From Sarcophilus harrisii (Eukaryota > Chordata > Mammalia > Dasyuromorphia > Dasyuridae), in contig NC_045426.1 of NCBI RefSeq assembly GCF_902635505.1, forward strand, positions 331,070,374 through 331,134,373: a DNA stretch of 64,000 bases. Reading direction: 5' to 3'. The notes under the pieces were generated by a model, which did no database searches, had not been told where the DNA came from, and saw only the letters and a list, made by a program, of their open reading frames with translations. This document shows, in pieces, positions 47,636 through 59,079 of this stretch; within the stretch, counting starts at the first letter, position 1; each line of letters opens with the position of its first letter. The position numbers and the translations under genes are program-made.

Positions 47636-48428
47636 TTTATATTGCTTTCTTTTTTCTCTGGTTATACATGTACACTAATTTTATTAATACATATTTCTTT
47701 ATGAATCATGTTGGTAGAGAAAAATCAGAAGAAAAAAGAAAAACCACAAGAGAAAAAATATAAGAAAAAAAGTGAACATAGCATTTGTTCATTTACATTC
47801 AGCCTCCATTGTTCTCTCTCTGGTGCAGGTGGTGTTTTCTATTGAAAATTTATAGGAATTGCTTTGAATCATTGGATTATTGAGAAGTACCAAGTCTTTC
47901 ACAGTTGATCATCATAAAATCTTGTTGTTACTATGCACAATGTCATCCTGATTCTACTTGTTTAGCCCAGCATCAGTTCATGTAAATCATTCAAGGTCTT
48001 TCTAAGATCAGCTTGTTCATCATTTTTCATAGAATAATAATATTTGATTTCTTGAATACATAATAATTTATTCAGCCATTCCCAAATTGAGGGACATCTA
48101 CTCATTTTCCAATTCATTGCCATCACAAAAAAGAGCTTCTGGAATTATTTTTGCACATGGGGGCTCTTTTCTCTCCTTAATGATTTTTTTGGGATACAGA
48201 CCTATTAGTAGCACTGCTAAATCATAGCATAGGCACAGTTTTATAGACTCTTTGACATAGTTCCAAATTGCTCTCCAGAATGAAGAATGGAGATGAATTA
48301 TTTCACAACCCCATTGTCAATGCATTAGTGTCTCAGTTTTCCCATATCCTCTCCAATATTTTTCATTATTTTTTTCTGGTCATTTTAGCTAATCTGAGAG
48401 GTATGAAGTGGTATCTCAGAGTTTTCAT
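47636..48428 (-). mobile_element. L1 LINE 3' end, old
   Basis: Antisense 3' UTR and ORF2 C-terminal part, ending at 'gtatctcagagtttt'. It is more diverged than the other L1 3' ends and lies between two plus-strand L1 pieces. Confidence 0.75.
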
Positions 48429-48429
48429 T

Positions 48430-49260
48430 CCCTTTAAAATTGAAGTTATAAAGTTAAACTATAATCAAACATAAAATAAGGAGACATTGAAAATGAGAGG
48501 AGAAATTGATAAATTAGAATAAAAATTATAGTGATGATTAATAAAAATATCAAATAGTTCTTCACAAAAACACTAATGTAATTGAAAAAGTGACTTGAAC
48601 GAGAAAAGGAGGCAGGAAATAAAATCAACAAAACAGTGAATTAGGTGAAATCACAACAGAATCTAAAGAAATTTAAAAAAATTACCACAAGCTACTTTAT
48701 ACAGTTATATGATAATAAAACTGAAAACATTGAAAAATAAGAAGAGGGGTACATTAAAAACTGTAAAATAACCACATCAGGAAATTAAATAGAGATGTTA
48801 AATAAAGAAATTAGCAAAATGTGTGTGTGTTTCTACTAAAACTTTAAAAACAAATTTATACTAATGCCATATAAAGCATTTTCAAAAATCGAGAATGCCA
48901 TAACAAACTCTTTTTGAGACACTAGAATATAATACTAGAACAAAAAAATAGAAGTATACCCCAATATTATTAATGAACATAATTTTAAAGATTGTAAGTA
49001 AAATCCTGTTAAATAGACTCTAGAAATTCATTCAAGACATCAATCATTAATAATCAAATAAGATTTATATCAGGGAGGCCGGGATGGTTCAGTATTAGGA
49101 AATCAAACAAAAATGCCACAAATCAATAATTATCTCACTAGCTCTAGAACAAGACTTTAAAAAAGTATAATGTTCATTTGTGCTAAAAACCCTACAAAGT
49201 AAAGGTTGTAAAATTACAAAGAATAGGCATGTATTTAAAGAAGAGATAAAGGCAGAGAGT
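48430..49260 (+). mobile_element. Old L1 ORF2 fragment
   Basis: In sense it follows ORF2 from the post-endonuclease linker ('aggagaaattgataaattag') to the reverse-transcriptase start: SNKIYIREAGMVQY corresponds to [12 protein letters not shown], and LALEQDFKKV to DAEKAFDKI. Very decayed. 49261-49523 is the OR 3' flank with nothing recognised. Confidence 0.6.
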
Positions 49261-49523
49261 TTCCCACTGATAGATGGTAGAGATAGAACATAGATGAGTG
49301 CAGAACATTACAGGTTTTCAAATATTTTTCAGTGTATTGATGAGTTTTGTTAATTATTTTTCTCTTCTTCTTTGTTCATTTTTTTCTCTGAAAATATTCT
49401 TTGTTATATGACACTGCTCTCTAGGGGCAGGAAGTAGTAGGAAAAGTAACTGAAAAAACATGTTCCACAAATGTGTCTTCTCAGAATAAATCTATCACCA
49501 AATAGATTGTCTTTCACATCTTC

Positions 49524-50477
49524 TCAGGAAAGCCTTTTTTGACCCAACATATTCTTTACAGCTGCTTTTACATCCTTGTTCCTCAGGCTATAAATGATGG
49601 GATTGAGCATGGGTGTTACCACACCATAGAACAGGGAAATGAGTTTGTCTGTAATATCTTCTTTGTCTGTCTTAATGGAATCTTTTGCTTTGGGTTTTGC
49701 ATACATAAAGAAGAGTGTTCCATAGAAGATGATGACCACAGTCAGGTGAGCTGAGCAAGTAGAAAAGGCTTTACGTTTCCCCTCTGCTGAAGGGATCCTC
49801 AGAATAGTGGCAAAGATGAAAATATAAGAGATTGAAATTGATATTAAAGGAAAAACAAGAAAAACGAGGTTTGATCCCATCATACTAAGCACATTAATGG
49901 TAATATCTCCACAGGCCAATTTCAGAAGAGCCAGAATTTCACAAGTGAAATGGTCAATGACATTAGCACCACAGAATGGTAATTGGAGTGTAAGAGATGT
50001 ATGTAGTATAGAATTAGCAGCCCCTGCTGTCCAAGAACAAACTGCCATCGACACATAGGCAGTCTTACTCATGATGACATAATATCTCAAGGGGTTGCAG
50101 ATGGCCACATAGCGGTCAAATGCCATCATGGTCAGGAGTATACACTCAGTTCCTGCCATGGCAAAAGACATAGACATCTGTATTATACAGGTGGAGAAAA
50201 AAATACTTTTTCTTGGAGTGAGAAAACTATCGAGAACTACAGGTATAGAGGAGGTTGTGTAGCAAATATCCAGAAAAGAGAGATTCCCGAGGAAAAAGTA
50301 CATAGGTGTATGTAGATGGGAATCATAGATAGTTACTATGATGAGGACTCCATTTCCAAGCAATATTACCAGGTACATCCACAGGATCAAGACAAACAAA
50401 ATAGTCTCCAGCTTTGGGTGTCCAGAAAGGCCAAGGAGGATGAATTCTTTCACAGTGCTTTGATTGATCTCATTCAT
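49524..50477 (-). CDS. Olfactory receptor, family 13 type, intact
   Basis: Odorant G-protein-coupled receptor of 317 residues, starting [20 protein letters not shown] and ending ...[11 protein letters not shown]. It has an N-glycosylation site NQS (5-7), GN (41-42), LHTPMY (55-60), Cys97, [10 protein letters not shown] (118-127), Cys169/179/189, SY (217-218), KAFSTCSAH (236-244) and PMLNPIIY (289-296). It aligns residue for residue with the OR at 9221-10177, differing mostly in TM3-TM5 (for example [20 protein letters not shown]). That is where ligand contacts are known to lie, so the two probably bind different odorants. The C-terminal half resembles OR13D-like receptors (DITINVLSM). The start is supported by a strong acceptor 30 bases upstream. 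Confidence 0.96.
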   Translation of the reverse strand: MNEINQSTVKEFILLGLSGHPKLETILFVLILWMYLVILLGNGVLIIVTIYDSHLHTPMYFFLGNLSFLDICYTTSSIPVVLDSFLTPRKSIFFSTCIIQMSMSFAMAGTECILLTMMAFDRYVAICNPLRYYVIMSKTAYVSMAVCSWTAGAANSILHTSLTLQLPFCGANVIDHFTCEILALLKLACGDITINVLSMMGSNLVFLVFPLISISISYIFIFATILRIPSAEGKRKAFSTCSAHLTVVIIFYGTLFFMYAKPKAKDSIKTDKEDITDKLISLFYGVVTPMLNPIIYSLRNKDVKAAVKNMLGQKRLS

Positions 50478-50499
50478 TTTTGAAATTCTCTTTCAGTCT

Positions 50500-50525
50500 T
50501 AAGGATTCTGAGGCAAAGAGGAGAA
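50500..50525 (-). promoter_or_regulatory. Candidate 3' splice site of OR 5' UTR
   Basis: In OR direction 'ctcctctttgcctcag' ends at 50508, a textbook acceptor about 30 bases before the ATG at 50477. It predicts a 5' UTR intron reaching back toward the block at 53433-53810. Confidence 0.55.
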
Positions 50526-50544
50526 TATATTAAGACAAAGAGCC

Positions 50545-51860
50545 ATCCCACAGTAGGTGGTCAAAAGACATGAATGGCTATGAAGGGAATGTGTACAAAA
50601 TGTTAAAAATATAGAAAAAAATTCTCAAATCACTAATTATAAGAAAAAAGAAAACAAAACTAAAACATCCAACAAATTGTCAAATATGGTGAAAGCTAGG
50701 AGTATTTAGTGTTTGAGGGTGCAAGGGTGAATTTGACCAATCATTCTGGAAGGCAATTTTGAGTTATACTTTCAAAAAAGGAAAATATTTTCCTTATTCA
50801 ATGCCATATAAATCAAACAATAAATCTCTAACTTAAGAGCAATAGAAAAAAAACCCAATCCATAGGAAGGAGGAAAAGTTCAGGAATAGCAAGAAAATAA
50901 TGAAATTAGGGAAAATTAGAAAATATATCCTCTGAGATTTATGAAGAGAAAAGTTCATGACCAAACAAGGAACAGTGAAGTCCATCAAAGACAAATGACA
51001 CAAATTTGATTATATAAAAAAGTGGAATTTTACATAAACAAATTTGATAAAGTTAAGACTAAAATGGTAAATAATTATCTGGGAATATTCTTTTGCACTG
51101 TTTCTCTTACAAATATCCTAGATAAATAAAAAATGAATTCAAATTCATAAGAATGAGAGTTCTTGAATACATAGTCTAAGAATATGAACAAACAGTTTTC
51201 AAGAGAGAACCTAGGCTATAGCCATCTGAAAAAAATGCTCCAAATTACCATTGGTTGGAGAAATTCAAATTAAAGCCATTTTGACATTCTATCTCATACT
51301 CATCAGAGAGACAAAGATAACACAATAGGAAAATAATAAGTATTGGAGAAATTATAGGAAAACATGCACATTAATGCATTGTTGGTGGTACAATTCTTCT
51401 GGAAAGCAATTTTGAATTACAGAAAAATTACTAAACAGCTCATTCCCTTTATTTCAGCTATAGAACTGCTAGGCATATACCCGCCAAATATAAAAGAAAT
51501 ATTGAAAGGTCTGTAATATGAAAAATATCTATAATAGTCTTTTTTGTAGGGGCAATAAACCTAGATATTAAGTGGATACCTATCAAGTGAGAAATAACAA
51601 GTTGGGGAGTAAGGATATCATGGCACAATAAAACTGTAAGAAATAAGGAAATAGATTATTTCAGAGTGATATGGAAAGTTCTATAAAGTGATGTAAAGTG
51701 AAGTCAGCAGAACCAGAAGAACAATTTATACTATAGCATTAAAATTATAACAGTAAAAAATTCCTATGACTTTTATAAACCAAAGAAAATATGAAATGAG
51801 TGCAATAAGAACAATTTATAAAATAAGGATATAAAGATAAATTACTTTGATAGTTTTAAG
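50545..51860 (+). mobile_element. Old L1 ORF2 C-terminal fragments
   Basis: Two decayed sense pieces. 50545-50835 resembles the late ORF2 region (KDMN..., FDQSFWKAI). 50845-51860 starts earlier in ORF2 (EKFMTKQGTVKSIKDK, HKFDYIKKW) and runs to the end region (GGTILLESNFEL, WIPIK). The order shows at least two L1 insertions. Confidence 0.65.
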
Positions 51861-51949
51861 AGATATGATTAATACAATGCTCATTCATGATTTTAGAAGG
51901 TTAGTGATGAAATATGTTATTTACTGCATGGATTTCTAGTGAAGAATGA

Positions 51950-52015
51950 TATATATATATATTATATATGTATGTATATATACACACACATGTATGTCTC
52001 TATATAATATTTATA
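51950..52015 (+). repeat. TA/CA microsatellite
   Basis: Impure (ta)n with tatg and acac units. 52016-53432 is AT-rich DNA with no repeat or gene that I recognise. Confidence 0.85.
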
Positions 52016-53432
52016 TTGTGCAAACACAAATAGTATACAGTGACTGGAGGAATTTATTTTGCTCTAATAAGCTTATTTATTACAGAGAATTAGTTTTTTT
52101 CTTTTTTCAGTCAGTGAATGGGAAGAAGAAAAATAAATTTCTGTTAATTTTTTAAAAAGACAAAAGATTAGAACTCTATATCCTCTCTGAATTGAAATCC
52201 ACAGTTTTAATTTCATCTTAATTTTATTGAAAACTTGACTAATAAAGGTCTACTAGCAAGCCATCATTTTACCATGGAGGTTCTCATTATTAAAGGAAAC
52301 ACAAAAATGATTCCTCAGTCAGTAAAACAGAATATAAAATGTCATGTCTGATACTATAGGTCTATAATTCGAGTCAGACATTTTAATGAAGAATTGGAAT
52401 TCTGCTAAGAATTATCCATGTGACATGAGTTGAGTTCTTTAAATCTCAAGTCATACATAATTACATGCAAAACAGAAATTATAAAACACATTCTAATTGC
52501 TTCCAAGACTTGTGAAACTCAAATGAGATAACTGTTGTACATATTCTTTATAATCTATAAAGTTAATATGTAAATGAAAGTAATTGTTACCAATGATTTT
52601 ACTTTGCAGTTAAAATCTGTTCCCATAAGAATCTTTACAAATAATACCTATTTTCATCACTCTCTTTTGTATCAAAGAGAGGTACATATGAAAGCTAAAT
52701 TGACCTATTTTTCAAAGGCTTATTATAATCCAATGCCTCACTAACATTACTGGGACAAAATGAGCCACATTCTAGAGAATTATGGTTGCCCCACTTTAAC
52801 AAATCCATTTCACACTGCCCAGGCAACTCCAATGATCAGAAAGAGTTAATGTTATTCCTTAAACATTATGGTAGAAGGAGACTTGGCTTGTGATAATTTG
52901 GTTCTCATAACTTCAACTGTACATGATACCCCTTTGAATGCATAAGCTCAGAAAGGTCCGTGTTCATATATGGAAGATTCAGTAAAATAGGGAAATCCAT
53001 TTACCTGTTTTTCTTCTCAGCCTAAGAAATAGTTTCCTTCTTGATCAGAAGCAAATTTCTTTTTTCACTTTCAGTGGATCTAAAATTGTGAGTCAGAAAC
53101 CTGTTTTTGCCAGCATATATAGTAGTGCTCAGCATAATGTGAGTAACTACTTTTTGATGTTTTCTTCATGATTGATTGATAGAATATTCATCTAAAACAT
53201 TGGAAAAGTGGCTTTAGGGGAAGTCATTTGAAATTTTAGCATACTCAGTTTTATAAATCTTCTGTCTCCATTCCCTATAAGTGAATGAAAAAATACATAC
53301 CAGTATGAAAGGATGTGACAGCACCTAACAGAGCTATCAACTGATATGGTTCTCTATTAGAATTGAGCCAGTTTCTAAGAAACAAATTTCTGTCCTTTCC
53401 AAGTTCCAGTTCCATTCTTCAAAGGATGAGCT

Positions 53433-53810
53433 TTTGGAATCAAAGATAATTTAAATCCCTCTTTGCTTTAAGGAAAAGTACTAATTCCTGAGGCAATTTA
53501 AATTTTGTAGAAAGAGAAACAGGGTAAGCTTGAAACTTTGTGATGCCTCAGGGACAATGTCTCACAGATTTAATTAAAGGGAATTCACTACTCTACTGTA
53601 ATTGAAGTCTAACTTACAGAACAAAAAACTATTTGTCTATGCAATCCTTAGATAGTGGAAGTATTATGTAATGTTCACTGACTTTTGGACCAAAGTCCTA
53701 GCATGAGGTCCTTGAGGTTTGTCTCAGTTAACATATTCACTTTGATGAGTTAGAGATGGTTTCAATGACATTTCCTCTTTCTGATGAATTTAATGTCTTG
53801 GCTAGTCATT
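53433..53810 (-). promoter_or_regulatory. OR upstream block, copy 3 (candidate promoter)
   Basis: Closest relative of 34170-34560. It lies 3 kb upstream of the intact OR at 49524-50477, in the same orientation. In OR direction 'ccctttaattaaatc' (homeodomain-type TAATTA) is followed by 'gtccctgaggca' (about 53544-53556), then 'ctacaaaatttaaattgcct' where copy 2 has a TATA-like box. Conserved runs include 'tgaaactttgtgatgcctca', 'attgaagtctaacttacag' and 'ccttagatagtggaagt'. Confidence 0.55.
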
Positions 53811-53894
53811 CCATCTTGTCTCAAAGAGAAGTACATATGAAATCTAAATTGACCTGGCAGTATGATATGACAGAGAATACTGGCTTTAGAGTTA

Positions 53895-54062
53895 GAAGAA
53901 TCAGAAAAGAGCAACTAAGTAGTGCATTGGATAGAGCATTGGCCCTGGAGTCAGGAGGACCTGAATTCAAACTCGACCTCAGACACTTATTAGCTTTGTA
54001 ACCCTGGGAAAGTCATATATTCCTGATTACCTGAATAATTAATAATAATAATAATAATAATA
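53895..54062 (+). repeat. tRNA-type SINE with (AAT)n tail
   Basis: Sense: 'gtgcattggatagagcattg', 'ccctggagtcaggaggacct', 'gaattcaaactcgacctcag', 'accctgggaaagtcat'. It ends in (aat)n at 54038-54062. Confidence 0.85.
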
Positions 54063-54209
54063 GGATCTTGGATCAAATACTGGTGTTGTTGCTTACAACT
54101 TGTTTAAGCAACTATGGGCTAATTATTTAGACATCTATTGGTTTCAGCTTCCTTATCTGTGTGGGTCATAGATACCTTCTCAAGCTCCTTTCCTTACCCA
54201 TATTGGCAC

Positions 54210-54632
54210 AAACACAAGCAATCTTTAATCCCTTTTTTCACTGCAGCATTCACATCCTTGTTCCTCAGACTATAGACAATGAAATTGAGTATTGGAGTAA
54301 AAATCCTATAATGCGTAAAAATCGGTTTATCTGTGATCAGTGAGGCTTTGGACTAGGGCTTCATATACAAGAAGAGGATTGTCCCATAGAAGATGGCTCG
54401 AGCAGGTAGAAAAGGCCTTGTTTCTCGTCTCAGCAGAATGGATCTTTAAAATGATAGAGAGGATGAAGACACAAGAAACAATGATTAATAGCAGGGGGAT
54501 GAAGGTGAAAATTAAAATTCCTTCTAGGATGATGAGTTCATTCAGGGAGATGTCAACACAGTCTGGACGCGTGACAGCCAGTATTTCACAGGTGAAATAG
54601 TCAATGACATTTTCCCACAAAAAAGGCAACTA
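54210..54632 (-). pseudogene. Olfactory receptor pseudogene, 3' half only
   Basis: Encodes from [19 protein letters not shown] (loop 2, about residue 165 of an OR) through TM5 (SCVFILSIILKIHSAE) and a damaged KAFSTCSSH region to TM7 (SLRNKDVNAAVKK). It has a stop and a frameshift after LTDHR and a deletion after CSSHL. The sequence breaks off at 54632, where an L1 tail starts. The N-terminal half is not found anywhere to the right in the window. It resembles the pseudogene at 28 kb more than the intact ORs (DISLNELIIL versus DISLNEFIML). Confidence 0.85.
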
Positions 54633-57600
54633 CATCTTTTTAAAAATTTTTTTATTGCTTTTTATTTACAAGATATATGCATGGGTAATTTTTCAGCATT
54701 AACCCTTGCAAAACCTTCTGTTCCAACTTTTCCCCTCCTTCCCCCCACCCCCTGCCCTAAATGGCAGGTAGACCAATACATGTTAAATATGTTAAAGTAT
54801 ATGTTAAATACAATATATGTATGCATATCCATACGGTAATTTTGCTGCACAAGTAAAATCAGACTTAGAAATAAAGTAAAAATAACCTGAGAAGGAAATC
54901 AAAAATGCAAGTGGACAAAAACAGAGGGAGTGGAAATGCTATGTTGTGGTTCATACTCATTTCCCATAGTCCTTTTGCTGGTGTACCTGGTTTTCTTCAT
55001 TATTGAACAAACAGAACCAATTTGGTTCATCTCATTGTTTAAGAGAGCCATGTCCATCAGAAATGATCATCATATAGTATTGTTGTTGAAGTATATAATG
55101 ATCTCTTGGTCCTACTCATTTCACTTAGCATCATTTCATGTAAGTCTCTCCAGGTCCCTTCTGAAATCATCCTGCTGGTCATTTCTTACAGAACAATAAT
55201 ATTCCATAACATTCATATACCACAACTTATTCAGCCATTCTCCAATTGATGGTCATCCAATCAATTTCCAGTTTATAGCCACTACAAAAAGGACTGCCAC
55301 AAATATTTTTGCACATACAAGTCCCTTTCCCTTCTTTAAGATCTCTTTGGGATATAAGCCCAGTAGTAATACTGCTGGATCAAAGGGTATGTACAGTTTG
55401 ATAACTTTTTGAGCATAGTTCCAAATTGCTCTCTAGAATGGTTGGATGCATTCACAATTCCACCAACAATGTATTAGTGTCCCAGTTTTCTTACATCCCC
55501 TCCAACATTCAGCATTATATTTACCTGTCATTCTAGCCAATCTGAGAGGTGTGTAGTGGTATCTCAGAGTTGTCTTAATTTTCATTTTTCTGATTAATAA
55601 TGATTTGGAGAATCTTTTTATTTGGCTAGAAATAGTTTCTATTTCTTCATCTGAAAATTGTCTGTTCATATCCTTTGACCATTTATCAATTGGAGAATGG
55701 CTTGATTTCTTATAAATTACATTCAATTCTCTATATATTTTGGAAAGGAGGCCTTTGGAAATCAGAATCTTTGACTGTAAAAATGTTTTCCCAGCTTTGC
55801 TTCCCTTCTAATCTTGTTTGCATTAGTTTTATTTGTACAAAAGCTTTTTAATTTGATATAATCAAAATTTTCTATTTTGTGATCAATGATAGTTCTTGTT
55901 TGGTCACAAAGTCCTCCCTCCTCCACAGGTCTGAGAGATAAACTATCCTATGTTCTTCTAATTTATTTATAAACTCATTCTTTATGTCTAGATCATGAAC
56001 CCATTTTGACCTTATCTTAATGTACAGCGTTAAGTGTGGGTCAATGCCTAATTTCTGTCATACCAATTTCCAATTGTCCCAGCAGTTTTTGTCAAACAGT
56101 GAATTCTATCCCAAAATCTGGGGTCTTTGGGTTTATCAAACACTAGATTATTAAGGTTATTGACTATTTTGTCCTTTGAATCTAACCTATTTCACTGATC
56201 AACTAGCCTATTTCTTAGCCAATACCAAATGGTTTTGGTGATCACTGCTTTATAATATAGTTTTAGATCTGGTATAGATAGGCCACCTTCATTTGTTTTT
56301 TTTTTTCATTAGTTCCCTTGAAAGTCTTGATCTTTTGTTCTTCCATATGAATTTTGTTGTTATTTTTTCTAGGTCATTAAAATAGTTTTTTGGGAGTCTG
56401 ATTGGTATAGCCCTAAAAAAGATTAGTTTAAGTAGTATTGCCATCTTTATTATATTCACTCGACCTATTCAAGAGCATTTAATATTTTTCCAATTGTTTA
56501 ATTCTGACTTTATTTGTGTGGAAAGTGTTTTGCAGTTTTGCTCATATAATTCCTGACTTTCCTTTGGTAGATAGATCCCCAAATATTTTATGCTATCAAC
56601 AGTTATTTTGAATGGAATTTCTCTTTGTATCTCTTGCTGTTGGATTTTGTTGGTGATGTATAAAAATGCTGACTGTGGATTTATTTTGTATCCTGCAACT
56701 TTGCTGAAGTGAATTATTTCTAAAAGCTTTTTAGTAGGGTTCTCTAAGTATACCAGCATATCATCTGCAAAGAATGATAGTTTAGTTTCCTTATTACCTA
56801 CTCTAATTCCTTTAATCTCTTTCTCAACTCTTATTACCAAAGCTAGCATTTCTAATACAATATTGAATAATAATGGTGATAGTAGGCAACCTGTTTCACT
56901 CCTGATCTTACTGGGAATGGTTCCAGTTTATCCCCATTACATATGCTGCTAACTGACAGTTTTAAATAGATGCTTCTGGCTATTTTAAGGAAAAGCCCAT
57001 TTATTCTTATACTCTCAAGTGTTTTTTAATAGGAATGGATATTGGATTTTATCAAATGTTTTTTCTGCATCTATTGAGATGATCATATGGTTTTTGTTAA
57101 TTTGGTTATTGATATAGTCAATTATGCTAATAGTTTTCCTAATATTGAACTAGCCCTGCATTCCTGATATAAATCCTACTTGGTCATAGTGTATTATACT
57201 GGGGATGATTTTCTGTAATCTTTTTGCTAATATTTTATTTAAGATATTAGCATCAATATTCATTAGGGAGATTGGTCTATAATTTTCTTTCTCTGTTTTT
57301 AACCTACCTGGTTTAGGTATCAGTACCATGTCTGTGTCATAAAATGAATTTGGTAGGAGTCTTTCATTCCCTATTTTTTCAAATAGTTTATATAGCATTG
57401 GAGTTAATTGTTCTTTAAATGCTTGGTAGAATTCACTTGTAAATCCATGTGACCATGGGGATTTCTTCTTAATGAGTTGATTAATAGCTTGTTCTATTTC
57501 TTTTTCTAAAGTGGGACTATTTAAGCAATTTACTTCCTTTTCTGTTAATCTGGGAAGCCTATATTTTTGAAGGACGTCATCCATTTCACTTAGATTATCA

Positions 57601-57973
57601 AATTTATTGGCATAAATTTGGGCATAGTAACTCCTTATTATTGCTCTAATTTCCTTTTCATTGATGAAAAGTTCTCCCTTTTCATTTTTAAGACTAACAA
57701 TTTGATTTTCCTCTTTCCTTTTTCTAATCAAATTTACCTAAGGTTTATCTGTTTTGTTGGTTTTTTCATAAAACTAACTCTTAGTTTTATTTATTAATTC
57801 AATAGTTTTTTACTTTCAATTTTATTAATTTCTCCTTTTAATTTTAGAATTTCAAGTTTAGTATTTGATTGGGGTTTTGAAATTTATTCTCTTTTTAACT
57901 TTTTAAATTGCAAGACCAATTCATTGATCTTCTCTTTCTCTATTTTATTCAAGTAAGCCTCTAAAGATATCAA

Positions 57974-58053
57974 ATTTCCCCTTATTACCACTTTGGCTAC
58001 ATCCCACAAATTTTGGTATGATGTCTCATTGTTATCATTTTCTTGGGTGAAAT
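57974..58053 (-). repeat. 80-bp direct repeat in L1, first copy
   Basis: Identical over 80 bases to 58321-58400. The segment is part of normal L1 endonuclease-to-linker sequence at this place. Confidence 0.95.
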
Positions 58054-58320
58054 TGTTAATTGTGTCTATGATTTGCTGTTTCACCCAATCATTCTTTAGG
58101 ATGAAATTATTTAGTTTCCAATTACTTTTTGGTCTTTTTACCCCTAGCTTTTTGTTGAATGTAGTTTTTATTGCATTGTGATCTGAAAAGAATGCATTTA
58201 TTATTTCTGCATTTAATTTTTAATTTGACTTAAATCTTTATGCCCTAATATATGGTCAATTTTTGTACAGGTTCCATGAACTGTTGAGAAGAAAGTGTAC
58301 TCCTTTATGATTCCAATAAT

Positions 58321-58400
58321 ATTTCCCCTTATTACCACTTTGGCTACATCCCACAAATTTTGGTATGATGTCTCATTGTTATCATTTTCTTGGGTGAAAT
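58321..58400 (-). repeat. 80-bp direct repeat in L1, second copy
   Basis: Repeats 57974-58053 exactly and forms the very 5' end of the L1. It follows a 13-base non-L1 joint ('atgattccaataat'). Confidence 0.95.
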
Positions 58401-58524
58401 AATTATTTTCCCTCTAATCTAGTCACTGTATAAAATAGAATACATGTGTTATTTAGGATATTTATTACTATTTTGTTCATGAAATATTTTATTTTTATTT
58501 GACTTTCATATCAGTGTGTGCTTT

Positions 58525-58610
58525 GTACACATTAAGAACTTAATACATGCTTTTTTCACTCATTTATTTATTCATTCCTCCATTTGTTGTACACATTTCC
58601 AGCAAGAAGT
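58525..58610 (+). repeat. MIR or L2 3' end
   Basis: 'gtgctttgtacacattaaga', 'acttaatacatgcttttttc' and 'actcatttatttattcatt' follow the usual 3' end wording. 58611-59079 holds nothing I recognise. Confidence 0.45.
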
Positions 58611-59079
58611 TATGGACACTATGTTGCACTCTTCTGCTGGATGAAAGAGTTGCATTTAATTTTTAATTTCTGCAGCTCCATATAATTATTTCCTTTCATG
58701 TTATTATTTTCAATTCACACGATATTCTCTCAGATGAATCTATCTGTGTCTTAAACTATCTTGATATAGAGACAAAGCTGTTGATATAAATAATGAGAAA
58801 TTTTTTTCCCCAAAAGTGATGATATTAAAATATTGGATTGTGAAGGAAAAGCAGAGGCTTTTCTGGTCACAATCTGGAGTGTTGAGGGCTTCATTCTACC
58901 TGCAGCCTGTGCATTCGATACTTTTGCCTAAGATCTCTTGACATTATGGAAAGAAGGGCTAGTTTTAGAGCTGGATGAGGTATGATATTGATAAAGTTAA
59001 TATCAATGAGTTTGAAAGAATCATGGTGCTATGAAAAGCATAGTGAATTTGAAATGAAATGTTTTACCATTGGACTTAA

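Larger units (their letters stand above)
54633..58400 (-). mobile_element. L1 LINE, 5'-truncated
   Basis: Antisense from the T-rich tail and full 3' UTR (with reverse 'gcaagggttaatgctgaaaa') through ORF2 into the endonuclease region. Reading frames survive in pieces (55433-55726, 56469-56849 with FFADDMLVYL, 57150-57731 with [15 protein letters not shown]). The 5' end carries an 80-bp repeated segment (58321-58400). No target repeat was found, and the OR half on the left has no partner on the right, so sequence was lost here. Confidence 0.9.

Noticed and set aside
49524-50525. Third OR as a retrocopy placed in an L1
   Set aside because: It keeps an acceptor site upstream and the conserved block 3 kb further on, and has no A-tail or target repeat.
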